Positions 18,822 through 26,735 of a DNA stretch of 64,000 nucleotides are shown here, piece after piece. The notes beneath the pieces were generated by a model. The model had not been told where the DNA came from, made no database searches, and saw only the letters and a program-made list of their open reading frames with translations. Made by a program: the position numbers and the translations under genes. Every line of letters starts with the position of its first letter. The stretch's first letter is position 1. The stretch is from Seongchinamella sediminis (lineage in GTDB: Bacteria > Pseudomonadota > Gammaproteobacteria > Pseudomonadales > Halieaceae): positions 124,001 through 188,000 of the forward strand of contig NZ_QRAN01000008.1 of NCBI RefSeq assembly GCF_003457605.1. The letters run 5' to 3'.

Positions 18822-20138
18822 ATCAGGCAGCTAGACACAGTCCAGGCCGACACCGGGCCTCATGCGGGGGCCAACCCTCCGCCCCAGGCCGTTCCGGTCA
18901 AACCCCTGCGTATTGCCCTGCTCGGTTACCGCAGCCAGCCCTATGGTGGCGGCCAGGGGGTGTACCTGCGTTATCTCAGCAAGGGCCTGGTGGACGCGGG
19001 GCACAAGGTGGATGTGATTTCCGGTCCGCCCTACCCGCACCTGGACCCGCGGGTGCGGCTGATCAAGCTACCCAGCCTGGACCTGTTTGCAAACGGCCTG
19101 GCCTCCCTGCGCCCGCGCCATCTCCGCTCCATGACCAATATTATCGAGTGGACCAGCAAGCTCACCGGCGGCTTTGCCGAGCCCTACACCTTTGGCCGCC
19201 GCGCGGTGAAATACCTGCGGCAGCACGGCGGCGAGTACGACCTGGTTCACGACAACCAGAGTCTCAGCTGGGGCATGCTGGAACTGCAGCGCATGGGCCT
19301 GCCGCTGGTGACCACCGTGCACCACCCGATTACCTCAGACCTGCGCATCGCCCTGAACGCGGCCCGCAATCCCTGGGAGCGCCTGCTGATCCGGCGCTGG
19401 CACTCATTCCTCAATATGCAGAAGCAGGTGGTAAAGCAGCTGCACAACGTGGTCACCGTGTCAGACTGCTCGCGCCAGGATATCGCCCGGGATTTCGGCC
19501 TCCAGCCCGCCGGGATCAGCCTGGTCTACAACGGCATCGACACCGAGGTGTTCCGGCCGCTGGCCGGGATCGAGCGCCGCCCCCTGCGGCTGATGGCGAC
19601 CTGCTCGGCGGATGCGCCGCTCAAGGGCACCCGCTACCTGCTGCGGGCCTACGCCAAACTGCTGCAGCGCTACCCGGAACTGGAGCTGCTGCTGGTGAGC
19701 AAACCGCTGCCCGGCGGCAAGACCGAAAAACTGGTGAAGAAGCTGGGGCTGGCGGACAGGATCCAGTTTGTCAGCGGCATCAGCACCGAACAGATGGTGC
19801 GCTACTACGCCGAGGCCAGTATTGCGGTGGTGCCCTCGGTCTACGAGGGCTTCGGCCTGCCCGCCGGTGAAGCCATGGCCTGCGGGGTGCCGGTGGTATC
19901 CAGCGACGGTGGCGCCCTGCCGGAAGTGGTCGGCGATGCCGGGGTCATTGTGCCGGCGAAAAATGTAGATGCCCTGGCCGGGGCCATCGATGCACTGCTG
20001 CGCGACCCCGCGCGCCGGAACACACTGGCTGCAGCCGGTCGCGCGCGCATCCTGGAAAAATTCTGCTGGCAGGTATGCGCCCGGGAGATGGGCGAGTATT
20101 ACCGCGAGGTATTGGGGCTCGAACATGCAAACCGTTGA
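18822..20138 (+). CDS. GT4 glycosyltransferase with apparent ATC start codon
   Basis: A GT-B glycosyltransferase of about 438 residues. The C-terminal half has APLKGTRYLLRAY and the GT4 element EGFGLPAGEAMACGVPVVS. Clear coding sequence (RIALLGYRSQPYGGGQG, the N-terminal donor/acceptor loop) lies upstream of the first standard start, GTG at 18960. Between the in-frame stop at 18780 and that GTG there is no ATG, GTG or TTG. An ATC at 18822 stands 7 bases after AGAGGA (18809-18814) and is the best start candidate. It would add about 30 low-complexity residues before the conserved region. It overlaps the next gene by 14 bases. Substrate unknown. Confidence 0.82.
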   Translation: MRQLDTVQADTGPHAGANPPPQAVPVKPLRIALLGYRSQPYGGGQGVYLRYLSKGLVDAGHKVDVISGPPYPHLDPRVRLIKLPSLDLFANGLASLRPRHLRSMTNIIEWTSKLTGGFAEPYTFGRRAVKYLRQHGGEYDLVHDNQSLSWGMLELQRMGLPLVTTVHHPITSDLRIALNAARNPWERLLIRRWHSFLNMQKQVVKQLHNVVTVSDCSRQDIARDFGLQPAGISLVYNGIDTEVFRPLAGIERRPLRLMATCSADAPLKGTRYLLRAYAKLLQRYPELELLLVSKPLPGGKTEKLVKKLGLADRIQFVSGISTEQMVRYYAEASIAVVPSVYEGFGLPAGEAMACGVPVVSSDGGALPEVVGDAGVIVPAKNVDALAGAIDALLRDPARRNTLAAAGRARILEKFCWQVCAREMGEYYREVLGLEHANR

Positions 20139-20841
20139 TTTCAAGCACTTTCCCCTGACGGCCGGCGATGTGGTGCTGGACCTCGGTTGCGGCGAGGGCC
20201 GTCACGTAATCTCCGCTTACGTGGAAGCCCAGGTCCATTCCATCGGCGTCGACCTGTCCCTGGATGACCTCAGGACCACCCGGGAAAAATTCCAGGACTT
20301 CGCCGAACCGGCCAATGACAGCAAGTCCTTCGGGCTGTCCTCCGCCAATGCCCTGGAACTGCCCTTTGCCGACAACACCTTCGACAAGGTTATCTGCAGC
20401 GAGGTCCTGGAGCACATTCCCGACTACCAGGGCGCGCTGCGGGAAGTGGAGCGGGTGCTCAAGCCGGGCGGCCTGTTTTGCGCCAGTGTGCCCCGGCGCT
20501 GGCCGGAAAAAATCTGCTGGGCCCTGAGCGAGGGCTACTACAACACCCCCGGTGGCCATATCCGTATTTTCCGCGCCAGCGAACTGCGCCGGGATATAGA
20601 GCAGCTGGGCTTCCAGCGCTATCACCGGCACTGGGCGCACGCCCTGCACGCCCCCTTCTGGTGGCTCAAGTGCCTGTTCTGGGACCGGCAGGATGAAAAC
20701 TGGCTGCTGCGGCAATACCACCGCCTGCTGGTCTGGGACCTGATGGAGCAACCGGCGCTGACCCGGGTAGGCGAAAAACTGATGAACCCCTTGATGGGCA
20801 AGAGTGTGGTCATGTACTTTCGCAAGGAGGCCGCGGCATGA
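20125..20841 (+). CDS. Class I SAM-dependent methyltransferase
   Basis: A 238-residue methyltransferase of the Methyltransf_11 type. The SAM-binding motif I VLDLGCGEGRHV is at about residues 17-28, and the post-I acidic motif is in IGVDLSLDD. A further motif, LKPGG, is at about 111-115. ATG at 20125 is placed by its overlap with the glycosyltransferase stop and by the family N-terminus. It is coupled by four bases to the next gene, so the three genes act as one unit. The methyl acceptor is unknown; a glycan or lipid intermediate of the same pathway is inferred. Confidence 0.88.
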   Translation: MQTVDFKHFPLTAGDVVLDLGCGEGRHVISAYVEAQVHSIGVDLSLDDLRTTREKFQDFAEPANDSKSFGLSSANALELPFADNTFDKVICSEVLEHIPDYQGALREVERVLKPGGLFCASVPRRWPEKICWALSEGYYNTPGGHIRIFRASELRRDIEQLGFQRYHRHWAHALHAPFWWLKCLFWDRQDENWLLRQYHRLLVWDLMEQPALTRVGEKLMNPLMGKSVVMYFRKEAAA

Positions 20842-21908
20842 GTGGCCTGTACCTCAGCCGGGGCCTGTTCCCCAGCGACTTCCTGCGCCCCACGGTGCAG
20901 TTCATTGTCGATACCCAGCGACCCAGCGGTGAAATACCGTGGTTCGACGGCGGCTATGCCGACCCCTGGGACCATGTGGAAGCGGCCATGGGCCTGTCCA
21001 TCGGCGGCGAGCACGACGCCGCCCGCCGGGCCTACGAATGGCTTTACGGCATGCAGCTGGTCGATGGCAGCTGGTGGGCCTCCTACCGCGGCGAGGCAGT
21101 GGACAACAGCGAGCGCCGGGAAACCAATTTTGTCGCCTACATCGCCGCCGGGGTGTGGCACCATTACCTGATCAGCGGCGACCGGGACTTCCTGCGGGCC
21201 ATGTGGCCCATGGTCGACAAGGCCATCGGCTTTGTCCTCGCCCTGCAAACCGGGCACGGCGATATCCACTGGGCGGTGGATGGCGAGGGCAAGCCCAAGC
21301 AGGATGCGCTGGTGACCGGCTGCAGCTCCATTTACAAAAGCCTGGAGTGCGCCCACAACATCGCCTTCACCCTGGGCGAAGACCGCCCCCGCTGGCTGGC
21401 GGCCCGCGACCGCCTGGGCCATGCCCTGCGCCACAGGCCCGAGCGCTTCGACCGCACCTGGGAAAGCAAGGCCCGCTATTCCATGGACTGGTTCTACCCG
21501 GTGCTGACCGGTGTCCTGCCGCAGAAAGAAGCCCGCGCCCGCATCGCTGCCCGCTGGAACGAATTCGTCGAGGCCGGGCTCGGCTGCCGCTGCGTTTCCG
21601 ATGAGCCCTGGGTAACCGTCGCCGAGTCTTGTGAACTGGTTATGGCCCTGCTGGCCGCCGGCGACCACGCCCGCGCGGTGGAGGTCTACAGCTGGCTGCA
21701 CCAGTGGCGCCTGAAGGACGGTTCCTACTGGACGGGCTACCAGATGGTCGAGGACCTGCTGTGGCCGGACGAAAAGCCCACCTGGACGGCGGGCGCGATC
21801 CTGCTGGCGGCTGATGCCTTAACCGAACACACCGCGGCGTCGAGGCTGTTCTCCTCGGTGCAACTGCTCGGCGTTGATTCTGAAGAGCGTATTTCCAAGG
21901 CGGATTAG
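20838..21908 (+). CDS. Alpha/alpha-barrel protein of unknown function (often labelled prenyltransferase or glycosidase-like)
   Basis: A 356-residue soluble protein without a signal peptide. It shows repeated helix-pair segments with aromatic, glycine-rich turns such as IPWFDGGYADPWDHVEAA, QLVDGSWW and KDGSYWTGY. The Q-x-x-D-G-x-W pattern recalls QW motifs of terpene cyclases and the six-hairpin glycosidase barrels, so I assign only the fold class. Conserved Asp and Glu residues in the loops (DPWDHVE, WPDEKPTW) could form an active site. It is the last gene of a tightly overlapped trio with a GT4 and a methyltransferase. Immediately downstream is the first palindromic-repeat locus. Confidence 0.7.
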   Translation: MSGLYLSRGLFPSDFLRPTVQFIVDTQRPSGEIPWFDGGYADPWDHVEAAMGLSIGGEHDAARRAYEWLYGMQLVDGSWWASYRGEAVDNSERRETNFVAYIAAGVWHHYLISGDRDFLRAMWPMVDKAIGFVLALQTGHGDIHWAVDGEGKPKQDALVTGCSSIYKSLECAHNIAFTLGEDRPRWLAARDRLGHALRHRPERFDRTWESKARYSMDWFYPVLTGVLPQKEARARIAARWNEFVEAGLGCRCVSDEPWVTVAESCELVMALLAAGDHARAVEVYSWLHQWRLKDGSYWTGYQMVEDLLWPDEKPTWTAGAILLAADALTEHTAASRLFSSVQLLGVDSEERISKAD

Positions 21909-21943
21909 TCGGGTTTCTGGCTGCGCTGCCCGGCGGGGCTGAC

Positions 21944-22040
21944 AGGTTGTTCCCCCACGGGTACGCCAAAAAGCGTACGTCCATGTACAGGCTCGGCTGC
22001 GCACGTCCGTGTGCGCAGACGCCCCGTGGTGGAACTACCT
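21944..22040 (+). repeat. Palindromic intergenic element, type A, locus 1
   Basis: An element of about 97 bp whose ends pair with each other: 21944-21961 is complementary to 22022-22040 apart from two mismatches. Inside is a core shared with three other copies in the window: CGCCAAAAAGCGTACG, then ATGTACAGGCTCGGC, then a hairpin CTGCGCAC-GTCCGT-GTGCGCAG and GACGCCCC. A GTAC-6-GTAC mini-stem precedes the hairpin. It lies just past the alpha/alpha-barrel gene, between convergent genes. I do not recognise the family. Confidence 0.85.
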
Positions 22041-22221
22041 GCCACCCCCACCTCTATCCAGCAAAATATCCCGGCTTGTTGCGGTTTTCTGGTTCTTACC
22101 TCATCTGGCATTTGAACTTCATGTTTGTTGAGGCGATGGCACCCTGAGTTGATCTGCTCAGCGATTTCGTCAACAGCCCTGTTGCCTCCAGCCGATAAAT
22201 CCTGCGATGGCGGACCTTCGA

Positions 22222-22342
22222 GGGCTGTGGGGCGGGACTTTCCTTCCCGGGGCGTCGGCTGCCAGGGACGGCAGCCGCCGAGCCTGTACATGGAGGTACG
22301 TTTTTTGGCGGTCCCGGGAAGGAAAGTGCCGTTCCGCAGCCC
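22222..22342 (-). repeat. Palindromic intergenic element, type B, locus 1
   Basis: An element in inverted orientation relative to the type A copy at 21944. The outer arms 22222-22250 and 22313-22342 pair over about 30 bp, including a perfect 15-bp block ACTTTCCTTCCCGGG; three of the four other differences would be G-U pairs in a plus-strand RNA. The core is the same as type A except that the internal hairpin is CGGCTGCC-AGGGAC-GGCAGCCG instead of CTGCGCAC/GTGCGCAG. The 180 bp between the two elements shows no coding or structural feature I can identify. Confidence 0.85.
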
Positions 22343-22399
22343 GTCCAGTCGGGAAAAACCACGGATAGCACGGGATCCGTTCAACCAGAATGAGGCACC

Positions 22400-23017
22400 C
22401 TAAAGCCGCCGCAACAAGCCCAGCGAATTAATCCGCCCAAGATCCGCAAAGAGGCCAGATGCCTTTGCCATCCGATAAATTGCAAACGGCGCCTGCCCCC
22501 CCTCGTGGGCATCCTCAAACAGATCGTGAATCGCCAGGATGCCACCGCGCATCAGGTGCGCCGTCCAGCAGCGATAGTCCGTCAGCGCGGCTTCCAGGCT
22601 GTGGCCGCCGTCGATGAATACCATCGCCAGCGGCGTCTGCCAGTGCCGCGCCGCGGCCTCGGAGCCGGCGACCAGCGGAACCACCGTGTCATTGAGACCG
22701 GCACCCGCGATATTGCGGCGGAACTCCCGGAAAGTATCCACCTGGCCCGCGCTGGCGTCGTAGAGGTCCGGGTCGTGGAAGTACTCGCCCTGCTGGTGCT
22801 CCTCGGAACCGCGGTGGTGATCCAGGGCGAACACCGTGGAATCGTTCCGGCGGCAGGCCAGGCCCAGGTAGATGGTGGACTTGCCGCAGTAGCTGCCGAT
22901 CTCCAGCACCGGGCCACGGGCGCTGGCCTCCAGCGCGCAGTGGTACAGGGCCTCGGCCTCGTCGCCGGCGAGGAAGCCCTTGAGGTCGTCGATATTGGCC
23001 GGCAGGTCGGGAATCAT
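22400..23017 (-). CDS. Class I SAM-dependent methyltransferase (Methyltransf_24-like)
   Basis: A 205-residue protein with motif I VLEIGSYCGKSTIYLG at about residues 37-52, an acidic motif (VFALDHHRG) and VFIDGGHSLEAALTDY, the pattern of the class I family often annotated as methyltransferase 24 or as catechol O-methyltransferase-like. ATG at 23017 is chosen because the conserved region starts 20-35 residues later and nothing upstream looks coding, although no good ribosome site precedes it. It ends 58 bp from the type B palindromic element and is divergent from hldE. Acceptor unknown. Confidence 0.85.
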   Translation of the reverse strand: MIPDLPANIDDLKGFLAGDEAEALYHCALEASARGPVLEIGSYCGKSTIYLGLACRRNDSTVFALDHHRGSEEHQQGEYFHDPDLYDASAGQVDTFREFRRNIAGAGLNDTVVPLVAGSEAAARHWQTPLAMVFIDGGHSLEAALTDYRCWTAHLMRGGILAIHDLFEDAHEGGQAPFAIYRMAKASGLFADLGRINSLGLLRRL

Positions 23018-23096
23018 GGCTACACGGGGATGACTGGTGGCCGGGCAAAGTAGCGGTTTTGGCCGGCGGAGGCAAGCTGCCCCCGTGTTATGATGC

Positions 23097-23118
23097 CCTC
23101 GTTGGCCGGGTAACGAGG
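23097..23118 (+). other. Hairpin in the hldE 5' region
   Basis: CCTCGTT and AACGAGG form a perfect 7-bp stem around an 8-base loop, 32 bases before the hldE start. It may lie in the untranslated leader and affect expression, or may end antisense transcription. No known riboswitch fold is apparent. Confidence 0.4.
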
Positions 23119-23150
23119 CTCGCCGCCGCAAGCAAAAAGGACAGGACGCA

Positions 23151-24587
23151 ATGAAACTCGACATGCCCCGATTCGACCAGGCCCAGGTACTGGTGCTGGG
23201 GGACATAATGCTGGACCGCTACTGGGAAGGCGCGACCTCGCGCATCTCGCCGGAGGCCCCGGTACCGGTGGTCAAGGTGGAGCAGATCAGCGACCGGCCC
23301 GGCGGTGCCGCCAACGTGGCCCTGAACATCGCCGCCCTCGGCGCCGGCGCCCAGCTCGGCGGTTACACGGGCGACGATGAAATGGCCAACTCGCTGCAGG
23401 ACATGCTGGCGGCCGCGGGTGTGCACTGTGGTTTCACCCGGGTAGCGGGCCACCCCACGATTACCAAGTTGCGGGTACTGAGCCGGCACCAGCAATTGAT
23501 CCGGCTGGACTTCGAGGAATCGGCCCTGTCCCGCGCGGGGGCGCCGCTGGAAGATTCCCTGCCCGAGCTGCTGCCCCACTGCGGTGCGCTGGTGCTCTCC
23601 GACTACGCCAAGGGCGCACTGGCCGACCCGGCGCCGTTGATTGCGGCCGCCCGTGAGGCCGGCCTGCCGGTGCTGGTGGATCCCAAGGGTACCGACTTTG
23701 CCCGCTACCGCGGCGCAACCCTGCTGACCCCCAATTTTCACGAGTTCGAGGCGGTGGCGGGCCCTTGCGCCAGCGAGAGCGAGCTGGTGGAGCGCGGCGA
23801 AAAACTCATGCACGAGCTGCAGCTGGATGCCTTGCTGGTCACCCGGGGCGAACACGGCATGACCCTGTTGCGCCCGGGGGAGGAAGAATTGCACCTGCCG
23901 GCGCGGGCCCGGGAGGTCTACGACGTTACCGGTGCCGGTGACACGGTGATCGCGGTGCTGGCCAGTGCCGTGGCCGCCGGTGCGGACCTGCCCCAGGCAG
24001 TGGCGCTGGCCAATATCGCCGCCAGCATCGTGGTGGGCAAAATCGGCACCGCCACTGTCAGCGGCCCGGAACTGCGCCGGGCGGTGCAGCAGGACGCCGG
24101 CTCCGAGCGCGGTATGCTCACCCTGGAGCAGCTGCAGATTGCCGTCGCCGATGCCCGTAGCCAGGGCGAGAAAGTGGTGTTCACCAACGGCTGCTTCGAC
24201 ATTATCCACGCCGGCCACGTGACCTACCTGGAGGAGGCACGCCGCCAGGGTGACCGGCTTATCGTCGCCGTCAACTCCGACGACTCGGTGCGTCGGCTCA
24301 AGGGCAAGGGGCGGCCGATCAATCCGGAGGAGCGACGCATGGCGGTGCTTGCCGGGCTGGAAGCGGTGGACTGGGTGGTGAGCTTTGCGGACGATACCCC
24401 CAGGGCCCTGTTAGCGGCCCTGAAACCGGATATCCTGGTCAAGGGCGGCGACTACGCCGGCAAGGAAGACGTTGTCGGCTGGGAGATCGTGGAAGGCTAC
24501 GGCGGCGAGGTGAAAGTGCTCGGCGTGGTGGACAAGCTCTCTACCACCGCCATCGTCACCCGGATCCAGCAGGAAAAGAACAGCTAG
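23151..24587 (+). CDS. hldE: Bifunctional heptose 7-phosphate kinase / heptose 1-phosphate adenylyltransferase
   Basis: A 478-residue fusion enzyme that makes ADP-D-glycero-heptose for the LPS inner core. The N-terminal PfkB-type kinase has [10 protein letters not shown] near residue 17, [11 protein letters not shown] and the catalytic GAGDTVIA at about 263-270. The C-terminal cytidylyltransferase-like domain begins at about 344 with [16 protein letters not shown], containing the HxGH nucleotide-binding motif. It supplies the donor for waaC and waaF about 15 kb away. A strong hairpin follows the stop. Confidence 0.96.
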   Translation: MKLDMPRFDQAQVLVLGDIMLDRYWEGATSRISPEAPVPVVKVEQISDRPGGAANVALNIAALGAGAQLGGYTGDDEMANSLQDMLAAAGVHCGFTRVAGHPTITKLRVLSRHQQLIRLDFEESALSRAGAPLEDSLPELLPHCGALVLSDYAKGALADPAPLIAAAREAGLPVLVDPKGTDFARYRGATLLTPNFHEFEAVAGPCASESELVERGEKLMHELQLDALLVTRGEHGMTLLRPGEEELHLPARAREVYDVTGAGDTVIAVLASAVAAGADLPQAVALANIAASIVVGKIGTATVSGPELRRAVQQDAGSERGMLTLEQLQIAVADARSQGEKVVFTNGCFDIIHAGHVTYLEEARRQGDRLIVAVNSDDSVRRLKGKGRPINPEERRMAVLAGLEAVDWVVSFADDTPRALLAALKPDILVKGGDYAGKEDVVGWEIVEGYGGEVKVLGVVDKLSTTAIVTRIQQEKNS

Positions 24588-24616
24588 GGCCTGCTCAGCG
24601 AGTGTGAGCAGGCCCT
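24586..24616 (+). terminator. Hairpin between convergent hldE and aldo/keto reductase genes
   Basis: AGGGCCTGCTCA and TGAGCAGGCCCT form a perfect 12-bp stem with a 7-base loop, starting inside the hldE stop codon and ending 2 bp before the convergent reductase stop. There is no T-run on either side, so it is either a weak bidirectional terminator or a 3'-end stabiliser. Confidence 0.6.
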
Positions 24617-24618
24617 GA

Positions 24619-25407
24619 TCATTTGGCCAGGGTGCGGCGCACGGCCGCCACATTGCCGGCCAGGTGCTGCGGGTTGATGGTGCCGACGATGGCGGCGCTG
24701 GTCCCGGGATGGGCAAACACCAGGTCCATGGAGGCCTGCACCGGGTCGGGGTAGTCGCGCGCCAGGTGGCCGCTGGCCAGGGCCTTTTTGATGACGGCGC
24801 CCACCCCCAGCTGCTGGCAGGTGTCGAGCACCGCGGCCTCCTCGCGCTGGGCCAGGTTGTAGGTCAGCATAACCACGTCCGAGGCCCGCGCTGCCGCCTG
24901 GCCGCCCGCCACCGTCTTGGTGGACATGCCGAAGGCGCGAATCAGGCCGGCGGCTTTCATCTCCGCCAGTGCCTCCAGGGTCCCCTTTTGCTCGATGATC
25001 TGCAGGTCGTTGCCGTCCGAGTGCACCAGCACCAGGTCGATCACCTCCGTCTGCAGGCGCTCAAGGGAGCGCTGCACGCTGAAGCGGGCGTGTTCGGGGC
25101 TGAAATCAAACTGCGACACGCCCTTGTCGAAGTCTTCCCCCACCTTGGAGCAGATCACCCAGTGTTCACGCTGGCCCCGCAGCAGCTGGCCCAGCCGCTG
25201 TTCGCTGTTGCCGTAGGCCGGCGCGGTATCGATCAGGTTGATGCCCAGGTCCCGGGCCCGGGCCAGCAGCTTGCGGGCGGCGCGCTCATCGGGAATGGTG
25301 AATCCCTCGGGGTACTTGACGCCCTCGTCCCGGCCCAGCTTTACCGTACCCAGGCCCAGGGCGCTGACGGTGATGCCGGTGTTGCCCAGCGGGCGCAGCC
25401 AATTCAC
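24619..25407 (-). CDS. Aldo/keto reductase
   Basis: A 262-residue TIM-barrel NADPH-dependent oxidoreductase. The catalytic tetrad elements are visible: LIDTAPAYGNSEQRLG (Asp and Tyr), VICSKVG (Lys) and VLVHSDGND (His). The C-terminal INPQHLAGNVAAV matches the cofactor-binding end. It lies downstream of an FAD-dependent oxidoreductase gene and overlaps it by four bases, so the two enzymes probably act together. The substrate is unknown. Confidence 0.9.
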   Translation of the reverse strand: MNWLRPLGNTGITVSALGLGTVKLGRDEGVKYPEGFTIPDERAARKLLARARDLGINLIDTAPAYGNSEQRLGQLLRGQREHWVICSKVGEDFDKGVSQFDFSPEHARFSVQRSLERLQTEVIDLVLVHSDGNDLQIIEQKGTLEALAEMKAAGLIRAFGMSTKTVAGGQAAARASDVVMLTYNLAQREEAAVLDTCQQLGVGAVIKKALASGHLARDYPDPVQASMDLVFAHPGTSAAIVGTINPQHLAGNVAAVRRTLAK

Positions 25408-26597
25408 GAGAACAGGGTGTCCCAGTAGGCGGGGGCGATGTCCGGCCTGCCCAGGTCCTGCAGCGGGCCCAGGTCGCCGGCGAGCCCGGGGGTGACGCCG
25501 CGGCGGGACAGGGCCTGGTCGATTTCATTGGCCAGGTTGGGACTGAGGCTCAGCTTGGTCGGCCAGGCGACCAGGGCGTTGTCGACGCTGTCCACTGCGC
25601 CGACGAAGGCGCTGTCCGGCCGCAGCAGGGCCGATTGCCGGGGCTCACCGCGATCGAGGCGCAGGGTGCGCCACTGGCAGGGGCCAAAGTCTATCCATGG
25701 CAGCAGTTCGGCAATTTCCTCCCGGGCCCGGGCGATCAGCTGTTGCGGCTCCATATCGGCGCCTTCGGTGGCCAGGTCGCCGCCCAGGTACCAGACCGGT
25801 TCACCGGCGCTGGTGCGATGGCTGGAAATGGTCAGCCGCGGCGAGGCGCTGCCACCGGTGCAGTGGGCGTAGAAGGGGGCCTGGTACTGGTGTTTCATGA
25901 ACACCTGCTGCAGGGGGCGCCGCTGCATCGCCGGTTCACTACCCCCCAGGGCGGCGACCAGGGCCTCGTTGCCGGTACCGGCGGTGAGGATGAACTGCTG
26001 CGCCTGCAGCTCCCAGCCGTCGCCGCTGATGACGGCCTGGCGGTCGCGGGCAGTCAGCGAGGCGCGACTCCAGTCGATCTGGAAAATCGCATCGGCGTGT
26101 TGCCCGGCAAGGGTGGCGACCAGTGACGGCACGTCCAGTACCAGGTCGACCAGGCGGTAGGCCTGGCCCTTGAATTGCGGTGACCTGAGTGGTTCCGGGT
26201 AGTCGGCCCGCGCCAGCTTCTCGACCCGGCCGCGGAGCATCTTGCTGGCGAAAAACGAGCTCACCCGGGAGGTAAGACCGGTATGTGACCACAGATAAAA
26301 ATCCTCGCTCAGGACTTTGCAGTCGCGCAGGTCGACCTTGCCTTCGCCCTGCAGGCAGCTGCGCCAGATGGCGGGCATCGCTGAAATGGCTTCCGAGCTG
26401 CCGCTCCAGGCGCCGGACAGGGCGTACTTGATGCCGCCGTGAATCATGCCCTGGGAACCCATGGTCTGGTGGCTGCCGAGGGCGTTCTGTTCGAACAGGA
26501 CCGCGTTGATGCCGCGATTGCGCAGCTGGTTCAGGGTCCACAGCCCGGCAATGCCGCCGCCGATGATTGCGATGTCTACCTTTACGGGGGAGCCCAT
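25404..26597 (-). CDS. FAD-dependent oxidoreductase, DAO/glycerol-3-phosphate dehydrogenase-like
   Basis: A 397-residue flavoprotein of the DAO superfamily. It has the N-terminal dinucleotide-binding motif IAIIGGGIAGLWTLNQLRNRG and a conserved GSHQTMGSQGMIHGGIKYA that would contact FAD. A C-terminal region of about 120 residues resembles the substrate cap of related dehydrogenases. No transmembrane segment is seen. It is the first gene of a two-gene unit with the aldo/keto reductase and divergent from waaA. Substrate not evident. Confidence 0.85.
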   Translation of the reverse strand: MGSPVKVDIAIIGGGIAGLWTLNQLRNRGINAVLFEQNALGSHQTMGSQGMIHGGIKYALSGAWSGSSEAISAMPAIWRSCLQGEGKVDLRDCKVLSEDFYLWSHTGLTSRVSSFFASKMLRGRVEKLARADYPEPLRSPQFKGQAYRLVDLVLDVPSLVATLAGQHADAIFQIDWSRASLTARDRQAVISGDGWELQAQQFILTAGTGNEALVAALGGSEPAMQRRPLQQVFMKHQYQAPFYAHCTGGSASPRLTISSHRTSAGEPVWYLGGDLATEGADMEPQQLIARAREEIAELLPWIDFGPCQWRTLRLDRGEPRQSALLRPDSAFVGAVDSVDNALVAWPTKLSLSPNLANEIDQALSRRGVTPGLAGDLGPLQDLGRPDIAPAYWDTLFS

Positions 26598-26735
26598 CAG
26601 GCACTCCAGCTGGAAATGGAAGCCCGATTATAGCTGCTGTGGAAATCGGGGCAGCTTTTCTTGGGCGGATTATTTCCGGCACAGGCGACGCTGGCGCTGT
26701 TATGCTTTGGTCCAGGTTTCATCGCGGAGAGTTCA

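Larger units (their letters stand above)
21909..22399. other. Intergenic region between convergent genes, holding the first palindromic-element pair
   Basis: 491 bp with no gene that I can support. It holds the type A element 21944-22040 and the type B element 22222-22342. The 181 bp between them has lower GC content than the surroundings and no clear open reading frame, promoter or stable hairpin. Confidence 0.85.

Noticed and set aside
21947-22147. Short open frames through the palindromic elements (for example the one containing KKRTSMYRLG)
   Set aside because: They arise from the repeat core itself and end in unrelated sequence; no ribosome site, and both strands give similar frames.
21944-22342. 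CRISPR-like or tandem repeat array
   Set aside because: Only two inverted copies with no regular spacers and no cas genes.
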